Source of the DNA: an uncultured Dysosmobacter sp. | Lineage (GTDB): Bacteria > Bacillota > Clostridia > Oscillospirales > Oscillospiraceae | Direction: 5' to 3' | Length of the DNA: 64,000 nucleotides | NCBI RefSeq assembly: GCF_947631635.1 | Contig: NZ_CANRMB010000012.1 | Coordinates: 1-64,000 of the forward strand | Made by a program: the position numbers and the translations under genes | The notes under the pieces: generated by a model | Told to the model about the DNA's origin: nothing | Database searches by the model: none | What the model saw: only the letters and a program-made list of their open reading frames with translations | In this document: positions 1 to 7,715 of the stretch, in pieces | How the letters are laid out: every line of letters begins with the position of its first letter | How positions within the stretch are numbered: the first letter of the stretch is position 1

Positions 1-1284
1 GTTCGGTACATCGCCGTCAACGACGGAGTGGACAGCGCACAGGGCGACAACGATCTGACTCCGCTGCGTAATTTATTCAACGAATGGATGGTGAGAGACA
101 CGAGCAAGAAGATCAAGGCGGTCTTCAAATCCAAGGGCATGAGCGGCAAGCCCATCACAAGTCAGCCGGTCTACGGCTATCTGAAGGGCGAGGATGGAGG
201 CTTCATCGTGGACCCGGAAACCGCTCCGGTGGTCAAGCAGATATACAGTCTGTGCCTGGCTGGGAACGGTCCCACCAAGATAGCCCGGATGCTGACCGAG
301 CAGAACATCCCCACGCCGGGCACGATGGAATACCGGAGGACGGGCAGCACCCGGCGCTACTACCCTGACTACGCCTGCCGGTGGTCCGCCAATACGGTGG
401 GGCACATCCTGGAGCGCCGCGAATACTTGGGACATACGGTGAACTTCAAGACCGAAAAGGTGTCCTACAAGGTCAAGGCCAGCGTTATCAACCCGGAGGA
501 CAAGCTGGTGATCTTCGAGAACACCCATGAGCCGATCATCGACGAGGTGACTTGGGAGCGCGTCCAGGAACTTCGGAAACAGCGTAAGCGCCCCAACCGC
601 TATGACGAGGTGGGCCTGTTCTCCGGCCTGCTGTTCTGCGCCGACTGCGGCAGCGTCATGTATCAGCAGAGATACCAGACGGACAAGCGGAAACAGGACT
701 GCTATATCTGCGGCAGCTACAAGAAGCGCACCGCCGACTGTACGGCTCACTTCATCCGCACAGACCTGCTGACCGCCGGCGTGACCGCCAATCTGCGGAA
801 GGTCACCGACTACGCCGCCAGACATGAGGCCCGGTTTATGAAGCTGCTGGTCGCGCAGAACGAGGACGGCGGCAAGCGAAAGAACGCCGCCAAGCGCCGG
901 GAGCTGGACGCCGCCAGAAAGCGGATCACGGAGCTGTCCGCCATCTTCAAGCGGCTGTATGAGGACAGCGTGGCCGGACGCATCAGCGATGAACGCTTCA
1001 TGGAGCTGTCGGCAGAGTACGAACGGGAGCAGGCCGGGCTGAAAGAGCGCGCCGGTCAGTTGGAGGCGGAGTTAGCCAAGGCGCGGGATGCTACGGTGAA
1101 TGTGGAGCGGTTTATGAACGTGGTCCGCAAGTACACCAGCTTCGAGGAGCTGACCCCCACCCTGTTACGGGAGTTCATCGAGAAGATCGTGGTGCATGAG
1201 CCCTACAAGGACGAGAAGGGTATCCGCCGCCAGGATATTGAGATCTATTACAGCTTCGTGGGCAAGGTGGACCTGCCCGATTGA
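1..1284 (+). CDS. Large serine recombinase, C-terminal part (5' end outside window)
   Basis: The frame is open from base 1, so the gene starts left of the window; 427 codons are visible. The first residues (YIAVNDGVDS, then GDND, then DTSKKI) match the end of the catalytic resolvase domain and the long helix of TnpX/TndX-type recombinases. The Recombinase domain follows (about nt 130-520), then a zinc ribbon with CADCGS and CGSYKKRTADC (about nt 635-745), a coiled coil rich in E, R and A (about nt 880-1100) and a C-terminal DUF4368-like region. Proteins of this family excise and integrate conjugative or mobilizable elements. The serine catalytic residue would lie in the missing part. Being last in its element, it probably marks the right end of an integrated island to the left. 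Confidence 0.92.
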   Translation, partial: VRYIAVNDGVDSAQGDNDLTPLRNLFNEWMVRDTSKKIKAVFKSKGMSGKPITSQPVYGYLKGEDGGFIVDPETAPVVKQIYSLCLAGNGPTKIARMLTEQNIPTPGTMEYRRTGSTRRYYPDYACRWSANTVGHILERREYLGHTVNFKTEKVSYKVKASVINPEDKLVIFENTHEPIIDEVTWERVQELRKQRKRPNRYDEVGLFSGLLFCADCGSVMYQQRYQTDKRKQDCYICGSYKKRTADCTAHFIRTDLLTAGVTANLRKVTDYAARHEARFMKLLVAQNEDGGKRKNAAKRRELDAARKRITELSAIFKRLYEDSVAGRISDERFMELSAEYEREQAGLKERAGQLEAELAKARDATVNVERFMNVVRKYTSFEELTPTLLREFIEKIVVHEPYKDEKGIRRQDIEIYYSFVGKVDLPD

Positions 1285-1333
1285 CGCCAGACCCCTCCGG
1301 CGAACGCAGCCGCCGGGCGGGCTGGTGCCAGAG

Positions 1334-1457
1334 CCTAAAAAGGAAACCGTTTCCGTTTTAGTTTATCCTCGGAAAGAGCCTCGACGTGACCGAACTTGGT
1401 TCGCTCACGTTGCCGCCGATGGCACGGTTCTAAAACGGACACCGTGTCGCTTTTAGG
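1334..1457. repeat. Pair of related 27-28-bp palindromes downstream of the recombinase
   Basis: Positions 1334-1361 and 1430-1457 are inverted repeats of each other (5 mismatches in 28 by hand). Each is also palindromic on its own, of the form CTAAAA-N15-TTTTAG. A third hairpin (1385-1395 with 1399-1409, one mismatch) lies between them. The placement just 3' of a serine recombinase suggests an attachment or accessory site, or a structured terminator; the function is inferred only from position. Confidence 0.55.
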
Positions 1458-1467
1458 ACCGCGCACG

Positions 1468-1491
1468 AAAAGCCGCAATCTGCGGTTTTTT
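1468..1491 (+). terminator. Weak intrinsic terminator
   Basis: A short CCGCA/TGCGG stem with an ATC loop is preceded by an A run and followed by TTTTTT, so it could terminate in either direction. It would end recombinase-side transcription. Confidence 0.5.
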
Positions 1492-1585
1492 GGCGCACAT
1501 ATTTTTTTACACACAGTTTACTTCTTTATCAGTAATGAGCAGACAGGCCGGATTTGAAGCGGACTGGCCTGAAAATTGAGAAGCC

Positions 1586-1620
1586 ATGCCCCGCCGGACC
1601 TTTTGCGTCCGGCGGGGCAT
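1586..1620. terminator. Strong G+C-rich hairpin
   Basis: A perfect 14-bp stem (ATGCCCCGCCGGAC with its complement) has a 7-nt loop. There is only a weak T stretch after it, so termination is plausible but not certain. The rest of 1285-1808 holds no gene I can support; it leads into the htrA ribosome binding site. Confidence 0.5.
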
Positions 1621-1808
1621 TGTTCAAAATTTCTTCAAAACCCTTTCAGGCATTTTTAAGATACCGGGGCTATACTACGGGCAAAGGCTCGGGAAGGACC
1701 ACAGAATTCAAAAAAGATGCAAACATTCTTCACACTTTCGACACAATCCCCCGGTATCATTTGTTCTAACAGATGAGAAAACGGGATACATAATAGGAGG
1801 AAACGATT

Positions 1809-3221
1809 ATGTATAACGATGAGCAGAACCTGTACCACTACACCTACCGCAAGGACGGCAGCGAGCCCGGGGCGCGCTATGACGCCCAGCAGGCCGCCTC
1901 CGGCGCCCGTCCCACTGTGGACGAACAGCTCCACAGCTATCAGTCCGGGCAGGACCGGCGTCCGCCCGTGCAGGAGATGAAGCCCGTGAAAAAGAACCGG
2001 ATCGGTCTGAAGATCACCGCGCTGGCCCTGTGCTGCGCCCTGGTGGGCGGCGCTGTGGGCGGCGGAACGGTGTGGGCCGTCAGCCGCGGCAGCGGAAATT
2101 CCACCAGCGTCAACGTGTCCAACCGCCCCGCCACCCAGGTGAGCATCAACACCGTGGACGGCAAGACGCCCATGACTGACGCGGAGGTCTACGCCGCCAA
2201 CGTCAACAGCGTGGTATCCATCAACGTCACCGGCACCAGCGGCACCAACTTCTTCGGCCAGTCGGTGCAGACGGCCTCTGCCGGCAGCGGATTTGTCCTG
2301 ACCAAGGACGGCTACATCGTCACCAACTACCATGTGGTGAAGGACGCCGACACCGTGAAGGTTACCATGTACAACGGCGATGCCTATGAGGCCAAATATA
2401 TCGGCGGCGACGAGGACTATGATATCGCCGTCATCAAGGTGGAGGCCGCGGACCTCCCGGCCGTCACCCTGGGGGACAGTACGACACTGAATGTGGGCGA
2501 CCACGTGCTGGCCATCGGCAACCCCCTGGGCGAGCTGACCTTCTCCATGAGCGGCGGCATGGTCTCCAGTGTGAACCGGGCCATCAATGTGGACGGCACC
2601 CCCTTCAACATGATCCAGACCGACACCTCCATCAACCCCGGCAACTCCGGCGGCCCCCTGCTGAACAGCTGCGGCGAGGTGGTGGGCATCGTCTCCGCCA
2701 AGTATTCCAGCTATTCCAATGAGGCCGTGGAGGGACTGGGCTTTGCCATCCCCATCAACGATGTGATCGCCATGATCCAGGACATCATGACCAACGGCTA
2801 CGTGAGCAACAAGCCCTTCCTGGGTATCACCCCCATGTCCATGACGGAGCAGATGGCGGCCCAGTACCGCTATGACGTGACCACCGGCGTGTTCGTCTGC
2901 TCCACGGAGGACGGCAGCGCCGCCGAGAAGGCGGGACTGCAGATGGGCGACGTCATCACCAAGGTGGACGACACCGACATCAGGACCGTGGAGGACCTGA
3001 ACGCTGCCAAGAAGAAGTACTCCGCCGGAGATACGGCCACGCTGACTGTCTACCGGGGCGGGGAGACCATCCAGGTGGAGATCACCTGGGGCTCCGTGCC
3101 TGTTGACCGGCAGGCGGAGGAGAGCCAACAGCAGACCCAGGACAACAGCCAGAATGGGAACAGCTATTACGGCAATCCCTACGACCTGTTCGACTATTTC
3201 TTCGGCAGCCGCTACCGTTGA
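1809..3221 (+). CDS. htrA: Membrane-anchored HtrA/DegP-type serine protease with PDZ domain
   Basis: 470 residues. An acidic, Q-rich cytoplasmic stretch (1-62) precedes one membrane helix (about 65-92), then a trypsin-like protease domain with the complete triad: H175 (TNYHVV), D205 (DYDIAV) and S280 (NPGNSGGPL). A PDZ domain occupies about 335-430 and the tail is rich in Q, N and Y. The family degrades or refolds misfolded exported proteins at the cell surface. The start is set by AGGAGG at 1795-1800, eight bases before ATG. It appears monocistronic, with a strong terminator behind it, and belongs to the G+C-rich host chromosome rather than to the island that follows. Confidence 0.95.
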   Translation: MYNDEQNLYHYTYRKDGSEPGARYDAQQAASGARPTVDEQLHSYQSGQDRRPPVQEMKPVKKNRIGLKITALALCCALVGGAVGGGTVWAVSRGSGNSTSVNVSNRPATQVSINTVDGKTPMTDAEVYAANVNSVVSINVTGTSGTNFFGQSVQTASAGSGFVLTKDGYIVTNYHVVKDADTVKVTMYNGDAYEAKYIGGDEDYDIAVIKVEAADLPAVTLGDSTTLNVGDHVLAIGNPLGELTFSMSGGMVSSVNRAINVDGTPFNMIQTDTSINPGNSGGPLLNSCGEVVGIVSAKYSSYSNEAVEGLGFAIPINDVIAMIQDIMTNGYVSNKPFLGITPMSMTEQMAAQYRYDVTTGVFVCSTEDGSAAEKAGLQMGDVITKVDDTDIRTVEDLNAAKKKYSAGDTATLTVYRGGETIQVEITWGSVPVDRQAEESQQQTQDNSQNGNSYYGNPYDLFDYFFGSRYR

Positions 3222-3316
3222 TGTTCCTCTCCGTGCCCGACGGCGGCTTCGCGGCAATCGCTGCGGCAAGGCAAAAGACCGCCATTGCGACGGGAGCGGG
3301 AGGCTCATATATGCAT

Positions 3317-3350
3317 AAAAAGCGCACCGTGCCATGCACGGTGCGCTTTT
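3317..3350 (+). terminator. Intrinsic terminator of htrA
   Basis: An 11-bp perfect stem GCGCACCGTGC with a CAT loop is flanked by AAAAA and TTTT; it can work in both directions. Confidence 0.85.
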
Positions 3351-3660
3351 CTGACATCCAGGGGAACCGGGCGACCATATAGCGGAGTTGTCCGCATATG
3401 GGAAGACAAAAATTGGAAAATATGACGAATAAATCAGATATTTACTCGCCATATTTTGTTAAAATTGTAGAAAACAGGAAGCGGTGATGGTATCATTTCA
3501 TTACCAAGGATTTTAGAATTTGGCAAACTTAAGAGGGATGAGCAAAACACGGGCCAAATGAAATCGTGCAGAGCAGAGACGGGGGGAGGCCGGAAGGGCG
3601 TTGGCGAAAAGCGTACAAAAACCAAACGCAGCAGAGAGCTGAGCGATAAAAGCGCAGCCC
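3351..3660. other. Gene-free junction between htrA and the cassette island
   Basis: About 310 bp with no supported gene. Base composition shifts from G+C-rich to A+T-rich near 3400, which marks the left edge of the acquired island. I see no recombinase gene or clear direct repeat here. Confidence 0.6.
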
Positions 3661-3927
3661 AAAAATGCGGAAGGCAAGTAATACTTGCCTAAATGTAAAC
3701 TGTGTGCGGTTTACATTTGACCGGATATTTCTTAAATTTGGAGGTGAAAGAATGGAGCTGTCTCAGAAACTAAAAGAATTGAGAAAGAAACAAGGACTGA
3801 CGCAGATAGAACTGGCCGAAAAACTATTTGTGTCCAGGCAGGCTGTAACCGGATGGGAAGCGGGAACATCGAGGCCGTCGACAGGAAATTTGCAGAGCCT
3901 GGGCAAGTTCTTTAATGTACCACTGGA
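3661..3927 (+). repeat. Cassette head, copy 1
   Basis: 267 bp that recur at 6118-6384 with about 11 differences by hand count (~96% identity) and no gaps noticed. The head covers the double operator, ribosome binding site and first ~58 codons of the XRE regulator. Similarity stops sharply after the codons for VPL, inside the gene, so the C-terminal part and everything downstream differ between cassettes. Confidence 0.9.
3672..3718 (+). promoter_or_regulatory. Double inverted-repeat operator of XRE regulator 1
   Basis: Two dyads lie in series: AGGCAAGTA-A-TACTTGCCT (3672-3690) and AAATGTAAAC-N8-GTTTACATTT (3691-3718). They end 33 bases before the ATG. Position and conservation in both cassettes suggest autoregulation by the XRE protein; binding is inferred. 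Confidence 0.7.
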
Positions 3928-4180
3928 CTATCTATTTAACGAAGGTGAAGACGAACCGCCGACTCCAATGGCCCCGGATGTGGAAAGGGGGGAGGTACAG
4001 AAAAAAGGAAGGCAGAGGATCAGGTGGCTTTTGATCGGCGCGGTAGTTTTTGTGCTGCTGGTATGTTTTCTTTCCTGGCATAGAAATAACCAGAAGAATG
4101 ATATGGATGATTTACATACGCTCCAAAGAGAAGATACTACTTTGGGTGAAGTTCCGAAATTTGATTTGAATTGGGATTAA
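3752..4180 (+). CDS. Membrane-anchored XRE-family transcription regulator (cassette 1)
   Basis: 142 residues from ATG 3752, chosen because GGAGGTG lies six bases upstream; a longer in-frame reading would run through the operator. An XRE/Cro helix-turn-helix fills residues 4-60 (GLTQIELAEKL, SRQAVTGWEAG). A hinge of about 30 residues follows, then one membrane helix (about 92-110) after a basic RQRIR stop-transfer motif, and an acidic extracellular tail of about 30 residues. This topology suits a one-component sensor that reads an outside or membrane signal and controls the adjacent operator. The next gene encodes an exported protein whose ribosome binding site starts right after this stop codon, so the two are probably co-translated. 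Confidence 0.88.
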   Translation: MELSQKLKELRKKQGLTQIELAEKLFVSRQAVTGWEAGTSRPSTGNLQSLGKFFNVPLDYLFNEGEDEPPTPMAPDVERGEVQKKGRQRIRWLLIGAVVFVLLVCFLSWHRNNQKNDMDDLHTLQREDTTLGEVPKFDLNWD

Positions 4181-4200
4181 AAGGAAGGGAGGTGAAACCA

Positions 4201-4608
4201 GTGAGAATGAAAAAATATCTTTGTTTAATGTTCGCCTGTCTTGCAATAGTCAGTTGTTTTTCTGTTCCTGCGGCTGCAGCTGATATTGGAGAACGGGTAA
4301 CAGAAATTACAGGACCAAAAGCAACAGGTAAATTTGATTTTGAGATTCCTGCAAAGACCCTGGCGGAAGCAAGTAGCAGCTTTCCGATGGATTATGGAGA
4401 AACCATTACCATCACGGCATCCTACGCTCCTGCCTCTGCGAGTATGGACTTCGGGCTGATTGACTCAGACGGGGTATTTTACTCCGTACCAGGAAGTAAT
4501 GGGAGCATTAACAGGACGATCAGGATCAATCTCAGAGGGACCTATACATTTGCGGTAAAAAACAACTCCAACTACGAAGTGAGTGTGTCTGGATTTGTAA
4601 ATTATTAA
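4201..4608 (+). CDS. Small exported beta-rich protein, cassette-1 paralog
   Basis: 135 residues from GTG 4201 (GGGAGGTG six bases upstream; ATG 4207 is the alternative). An N-terminal signal peptide (MKKYLCLMFACLAIVS with an AAA-A cleavage region) precedes a domain of about 100 residues rich in alternating polar and hydrophobic strands. Its core DFGLIDSDGVFY and YTFAVKNNSN recur in the protein at 6688-7107, which is clearly homologous (DFGLLDSDGVYH, YTLAIRNNSS). I do not recognise a named family; it looks like a single beta-sandwich. It always follows the membrane-anchored XRE regulator in this window, so it may be the regulator's extracellular partner or ligand (inference). Confidence 0.8.
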   Translation: MRMKKYLCLMFACLAIVSCFSVPAAAADIGERVTEITGPKATGKFDFEIPAKTLAEASSSFPMDYGETITITASYAPASASMDFGLIDSDGVFYSVPGSNGSINRTIRINLRGTYTFAVKNNSNYEVSVSGFVNY

Positions 4609-4644
4609 CAAGTAGTCACTCATCGGGAAAGAAAGGAGAATTAC

Positions 4645-5490
4645 ATGAGAAAGACAAGAAAGATTCTGGCGGCGTTGGTTCTAGCTCTGGCAATGACCCT
4701 GAGTAACACTGCATTTGCACTAGATGGAGTAGTAATTGAACCGATTGAACCGGATTACAAAGAAATTGTTGAGGAGGTCTTTCCGGGATACTGGGATGTA
4801 GAAATATCTCCGCAGTGGTCAAGCGGAGACAAGGACGTTGCAAATCCCGGGACACATGGTTATATCACTCAGGTTGCATATGATCTCCTCCGTGATGAAA
4901 AAAATGCTGCGTATTCATTTTATAGTGGGCAACGGACGAATCTTATTAGGGGATCAGTTTTACCTGATAAAGATGAAACACAAGGAATTTTGTTTCTATG
5001 GCATTTCTATGGACCAGATGGAAAGAGCTGGGATGGAAGCAGCGTTACAGCATACACAAAATGTATTGAGCATTATAATGATGCGGTAGACCTATATTAT
5101 GCTGGTTCTAAGGCCAGCGCTATGGAAGAACTTGGACGAGCACTTCATTATCTTCAGGACGTGAATGTTCCGCATCATGCAATGAATGTAACAGCCATAC
5201 ACATAGGAAATAACCATTCATCTTTTGAGAGCGAAGTTGAGGAAGATAAGGAGTCTTATGCGGTCACGGGATTTAATCAATCTGTTTATACTGATGCAGA
5301 TTATTCTCTTGGAACGATTATTGATGACCGTGCGGAAATTGCGAGAGATTGGTATGATGATGCTTCTTCCAGCAACAGAAGTGACCGTAATAGAGCTGCA
5401 GGAGCTTGTGTACGAAACTCCCAAAGAGCTACTGCGACAGTCCTTTATAAATTTATGTATGATGTGGGCTATATTGTGGATGTGCGATAA
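4645..5490 (+). CDS. Secreted zinc-dependent phospholipase C family protein
   Basis: 281 residues; signal peptide 1-26 and a pro-segment to about residue 57. The mature part begins WSSGDKD, like Bacillus cereus PLC. By comparison with that enzyme all zinc ligands seem present: W58, H71 (GTHGYIT), D108, H120 (LWHFYGP), H168 and D172 (ALHYLQDVNVPHHA), H178, H191 and E195 (NHSSFESE). The H168-D172-H178 spacing equals H118-D122-H128 of B. cereus PLC. The family hydrolyses phosphatidylcholine and related lipids outside the cell; some members are toxins (C. perfringens alpha-toxin), others serve nutrition. There is no C-terminal C2-like domain, so the protein is of the short Bacillus type. AAAGGAGA precedes the ATG. 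It is the main cargo of cassette 1; substrate is not determined. Confidence 0.88.
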   Translation: MRKTRKILAALVLALAMTLSNTAFALDGVVIEPIEPDYKEIVEEVFPGYWDVEISPQWSSGDKDVANPGTHGYITQVAYDLLRDEKNAAYSFYSGQRTNLIRGSVLPDKDETQGILFLWHFYGPDGKSWDGSSVTAYTKCIEHYNDAVDLYYAGSKASAMEELGRALHYLQDVNVPHHAMNVTAIHIGNNHSSFESEVEEDKESYAVTGFNQSVYTDADYSLGTIIDDRAEIARDWYDDASSSNRSDRNRAAGACVRNSQRATATVLYKFMYDVGYIVDVR

Positions 5491-5507
5491 ATGCGTATAC
5501 TGACGAT

Positions 5508-5843
5508 ATGATACAACTTTTCCTTTACAGTGGTGAAGAAGTCATACACTATGGGTTGCAGAATTTAGTTGTACGCATAATTCTAGCTGTGGAAGTTATT
5601 ACAATTTTACTCGGAATTATGATTGGCCTGTTCATTCACATCAATGGGAAGCGTTATATTTTGTTGGTGCTTCCTGGTTTTGTTGGTTGCTTGCTATTCG
5701 TTTTTATAAATACTTTGGGGGGGCTAGTGTTAAGCAATGCGGATATATGGCCTCCATTATTGGCGGAGGATTTGCTGGTTTTTTCTGTAATTTCCTGTAT
5801 GGTCTCGTATTTTAAGAAACGATGTAAATCGAGAGGTGTATGA
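5508..5843 (+). CDS. Small membrane protein, unknown
   Basis: 111 residues with three probable membrane helices (about 20-42, 48-70 and 85-103) and a basic C-terminus (KKRCKSR). It begins 17 bases after the phospholipase gene without a clear ribosome binding site, so translational coupling is assumed. No family recognised. As last gene of cassette 1 it could be an immunity-like or anchoring partner of the exported proteins, but nothing in the sequence shows this. Confidence 0.6.
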   Translation: MIQLFLYSGEEVIHYGLQNLVVRIILAVEVITILLGIMIGLFIHINGKRYILLVLPGFVGCLLFVFINTLGGLVLSNADIWPPLLAEDLLVFSVISCMVSYFKKRCKSRGV

Positions 5844-5848
5844 AAAAA

Positions 5849-5892
5849 GTGAGTGGGACGGGTGTTGCAGAGGAGGCACCTGTTCCACTCAC
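5849..5892 (+). terminator. Hairpin at the end of cassette-1 cargo
   Basis: A 16-bp stem (GTGAGTGGGACGGGTG with its partner, two G-U pairs) lies right after the last stop codon and an A run. The following T tract is missing; the conserved tail starts five bases later. Confidence 0.6.
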
Positions 5893-5896
5893 TGTA

Positions 5897-6030
5897 TAAC
5901 GGTTTACCCGTTCATGCCATTACAGAGCTTGAACGGGTAAACTGTTATACGGTTAGATTCCTGAATATGTTGCCCCCCTCCGTGCAGTATGGCAGGCAGC
6001 TTCATCAGCAGCTGGGCCGGCTGTCATCAA
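5897..6030. repeat. Cassette tail, copy 1
   Basis: 134 bp repeated at 9353-9486 with about five differences. It opens with a long hairpin (GGTTTACCCGTTCATG and partner) that carries mismatches in this copy, then an unstructured G+C-rich part. No family recognised. Confidence 0.9.
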
Positions 6031-6117
6031 GGGGTGACGATGATTTTGCTGGTAATTCCTTTTTGAAAAGGACACGCAAATGCGCTCAGAAAGTATGAAA
6101 CCATAAAAAAATAGCCG

Positions 6118-6384
6118 AAAAATGCGGAAGGCAAGTAATACTTGCCTAAATGTAAACCGCGTGCGGTTTACATTTGACTGGATATTTCTTAAATTTGGAG
6201 GTGAAAGAATGGAACTGTCTCAGAAACTAAAAGAATTAAGAAAGAAACAAGGGCTGACACAGATAGAACTGGCCGAAAAACTATTTGTGTCCAGGCAGGC
6301 TATAACTGGATGGGAAGCGGGAACATCGAGGCCGTCGACAGGAAATTTGCAGAGCCTGGGCAAGTTATTTAATGTCCCACTGGA
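6118..6384 (+). repeat. Cassette head, copy 2
   Basis: Second copy of the 267-bp head (see 3661-3927). It begins 87 bp after the tail of cassette 1, so the two cassettes are in tandem and in the same orientation. Confidence 0.9.
6129..6175 (+). promoter_or_regulatory. Double inverted-repeat operator of XRE regulator 2
   Basis: The same two dyads as at 3672-3718. The second is here a perfect 13-bp inverted repeat with a 2-nt centre: AAATGTAAACCGC-GT-GCGGTTTACATTT (6148-6175). Confidence 0.72.
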
Positions 6385-6682
6385 AATGCTTCTGGATGAC
6401 ACGGCAGAGGTGGAGCATGCGCCGGAGAAGATTTCTGTTGTGGAACGGTTGGAGGAAGAGAACAGGGAGCAGGAAACAGAACAGGCTGGAAGACACAAAA
6501 TCGTTATTCTTGTGATTGCATTCTTGCTGGTTTTGCTCACCGTAGCTGTACTGACGCATAGGGGAACAAATCAAGAAGATTCAGAAGATCTGGATTTCAG
6601 CATGATGAAAGACGAAGTCTGGGATACTGCTGAGGATGATATAGAATATGGAACACTTGGAAGATTTGATGAAGGGAGGTGA
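6209..6682 (+). CDS. Membrane-anchored XRE-family transcription regulator (cassette 2)
   Basis: 157 residues from ATG 6209 with GGAGGTG in front. Residues 1-58 are almost identical to the cassette-1 regulator, including the whole helix-turn-helix; after VPLE the sequences part. An E-rich linker (about 60-93) leads to one membrane helix (about 95-114) and an acidic 40-residue outer tail. Because the DNA-binding parts match, both regulators should bind both operators and could cross-regulate, while the unlike outer tails may sense different things (inference). The stop codon lies seven bases before the start of the next gene, whose ribosome binding site is inside this one. Confidence 0.88.
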   Translation: MELSQKLKELRKKQGLTQIELAEKLFVSRQAITGWEAGTSRPSTGNLQSLGKLFNVPLEMLLDDTAEVEHAPEKISVVERLEEENREQETEQAGRHKIVILVIAFLLVLLTVAVLTHRGTNQEDSEDLDFSMMKDEVWDTAEDDIEYGTLGRFDEGR

Positions 6683-6687
6683 AGGAA

Positions 6688-7107
6688 ATGCGCAGGTTTT
6701 CGTGTATGGTATTGACCGGGATGGCGATGATCGGATGCTTGTGTACCAGCGCCGGAGCAGTTGAAGGCTCAGATGCGATTTCAGGGGAATATGAACAGTC
6801 GGAAACGGCCATTGCACGGGCAACAGGCCCCCTCGACTGGACCATAAAGGCGAATAGCAGGAAAGTAATGGATACGGCTTTTTCCATGGCGGCAGGGGAA
6901 AGTGTACGAATTCGCGCAATCTACTCGCCGGAAGACGCCAGCCTGGACTTCGGATTGCTCGATTCGGACGGAGTATACCACTATATCAATGTGACAACAG
7001 GCAGCATTGACAAGACGATTGAGGTTCCGGAAAACGGAAGTTATACGCTGGCGATCAGGAACAATTCGAGCAACTCGGTCAAGGTGACTGGGATCGTGAG
7101 ATATTGA
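6688..7107 (+). CDS. Small exported beta-rich protein, cassette-2 paralog
   Basis: 139 residues from ATG 6688, six bases after GGGAGGTG. Signal peptide 1-24 (ends TSAGA). The C-terminal ~95 residues match the protein at 4201-4608: ATGPLDW, DFGLLDSDGVYH, TIEVPENGSYTLAIRNNSS. The order XRE regulator then this protein is kept in both cassettes while the other cargo changes, so the pair is a unit. No known family recognised. Confidence 0.8.
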   Translation: MRRFSCMVLTGMAMIGCLCTSAGAVEGSDAISGEYEQSETAIARATGPLDWTIKANSRKVMDTAFSMAAGESVRIRAIYSPEDASLDFGLLDSDGVYHYINVTTGSIDKTIEVPENGSYTLAIRNNSSNSVKVTGIVRY

Positions 7108-7115
7108 GCTGAATT

Positions 7116-7247
7116 ATGGTATCTAAAATTGGTTTTATAGGAACACTAATCTATATTTTTAGATTTGTGATCTTAATGACAATTGGTATGATTTTTGTCA
7201 AGTTAATAAAAAATAAGTCCCTTATCCGTGTAAGTGTTGTTGGCTAA
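7116..7247 (+). CDS. Possible 43-residue membrane peptide
   Basis: A short frame codes for one hydrophobic helix (FIGTLIYIFRFVILMTIGMIF) followed by a basic end (KLIKNKS). It begins nine bases after the preceding stop. There is no strong ribosome binding site, so it may be chance; its size and make-up resemble small membrane peptides. Confidence 0.3.
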   Translation: MVSKIGFIGTLIYIFRFVILMTIGMIFVKLIKNKSLIRVSVVG

Positions 7248-7271
7248 ATCAGTGAATAATCAGTTAATTTT

Positions 7272-7715
7272 GTGTATAAACATAGGAAGTGGTTTGATAT
7301 AAAACAACTGATAACAATGCTTCTGTTGCTGACATTTGTGTTGGCAATGGCAGGGTGTGGCAGTGGCAATCAGAAGGGTGATCCTTGGGTATGGGTACAA
7401 GCATTGAAAGCGGATGATATAAGTTCAGTTGCCATATGGTACGACAATGAAGAACAAGTAGCGCTTTCGCCAGATGAAATTGCTAAACTAATCACTCTGC
7501 TTAACGACCTGAAACAAAGCGACTTTACCGAAAACGAAGAGTTGACTGGCGGGACACCTGCTTATGGTGTTCAGATTACAACCGCAGATGACACATACTA
7601 CATCAATGAAGCTATTGCTCCATCTGGCACGTTGGAAATTAAATATGGCGAAAAAATGTGGTGGATTGATAACGAGGCATTGAGTAGTTTCATTAAAGGA
7701 AAAAATGAAGAATAA
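7272..7715 (+). CDS. Small lipoprotein, unknown
   Basis: Up to 147 residues. A hydrophobic leader ends in the lipobox LAMAGC, so the mature protein should be lipid-anchored on the outer face of the membrane. The mature part is about 115 residues, acidic, with a DDISSVAIWYDNEEQ stretch and a predicted mix of helices and strands. The start is uncertain: GTG 7272 gives a long N-region, ATG 7317 a very short one, and neither has a good ribosome binding site. No family recognised. It is specific to cassette 2. Confidence 0.65.
   Translation: MYKHRKWFDIKQLITMLLLLTFVLAMAGCGSGNQKGDPWVWVQALKADDISSVAIWYDNEEQVALSPDEIAKLITLLNDLKQSDFTENEELTGGTPAYGVQITTADDTYYINEAIAPSGTLEIKYGEKMWWIDNEALSSFIKGKNEE

Noticed and set aside
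1656-3452. 598-codon frame antisense to htrA
   Set aside because: Shadow frame crossing a terminator at 3317-3350 and overlapping a gene with a complete catalytic triad.
5853-6098. Reading frame through cassette tail 1, resembling the in-frame extension of ychF through tail 2
   Set aside because: The match is due to the DNA repeat; differences change the peptide, there is no ribosome site, and ychF has its own good start at 9627.
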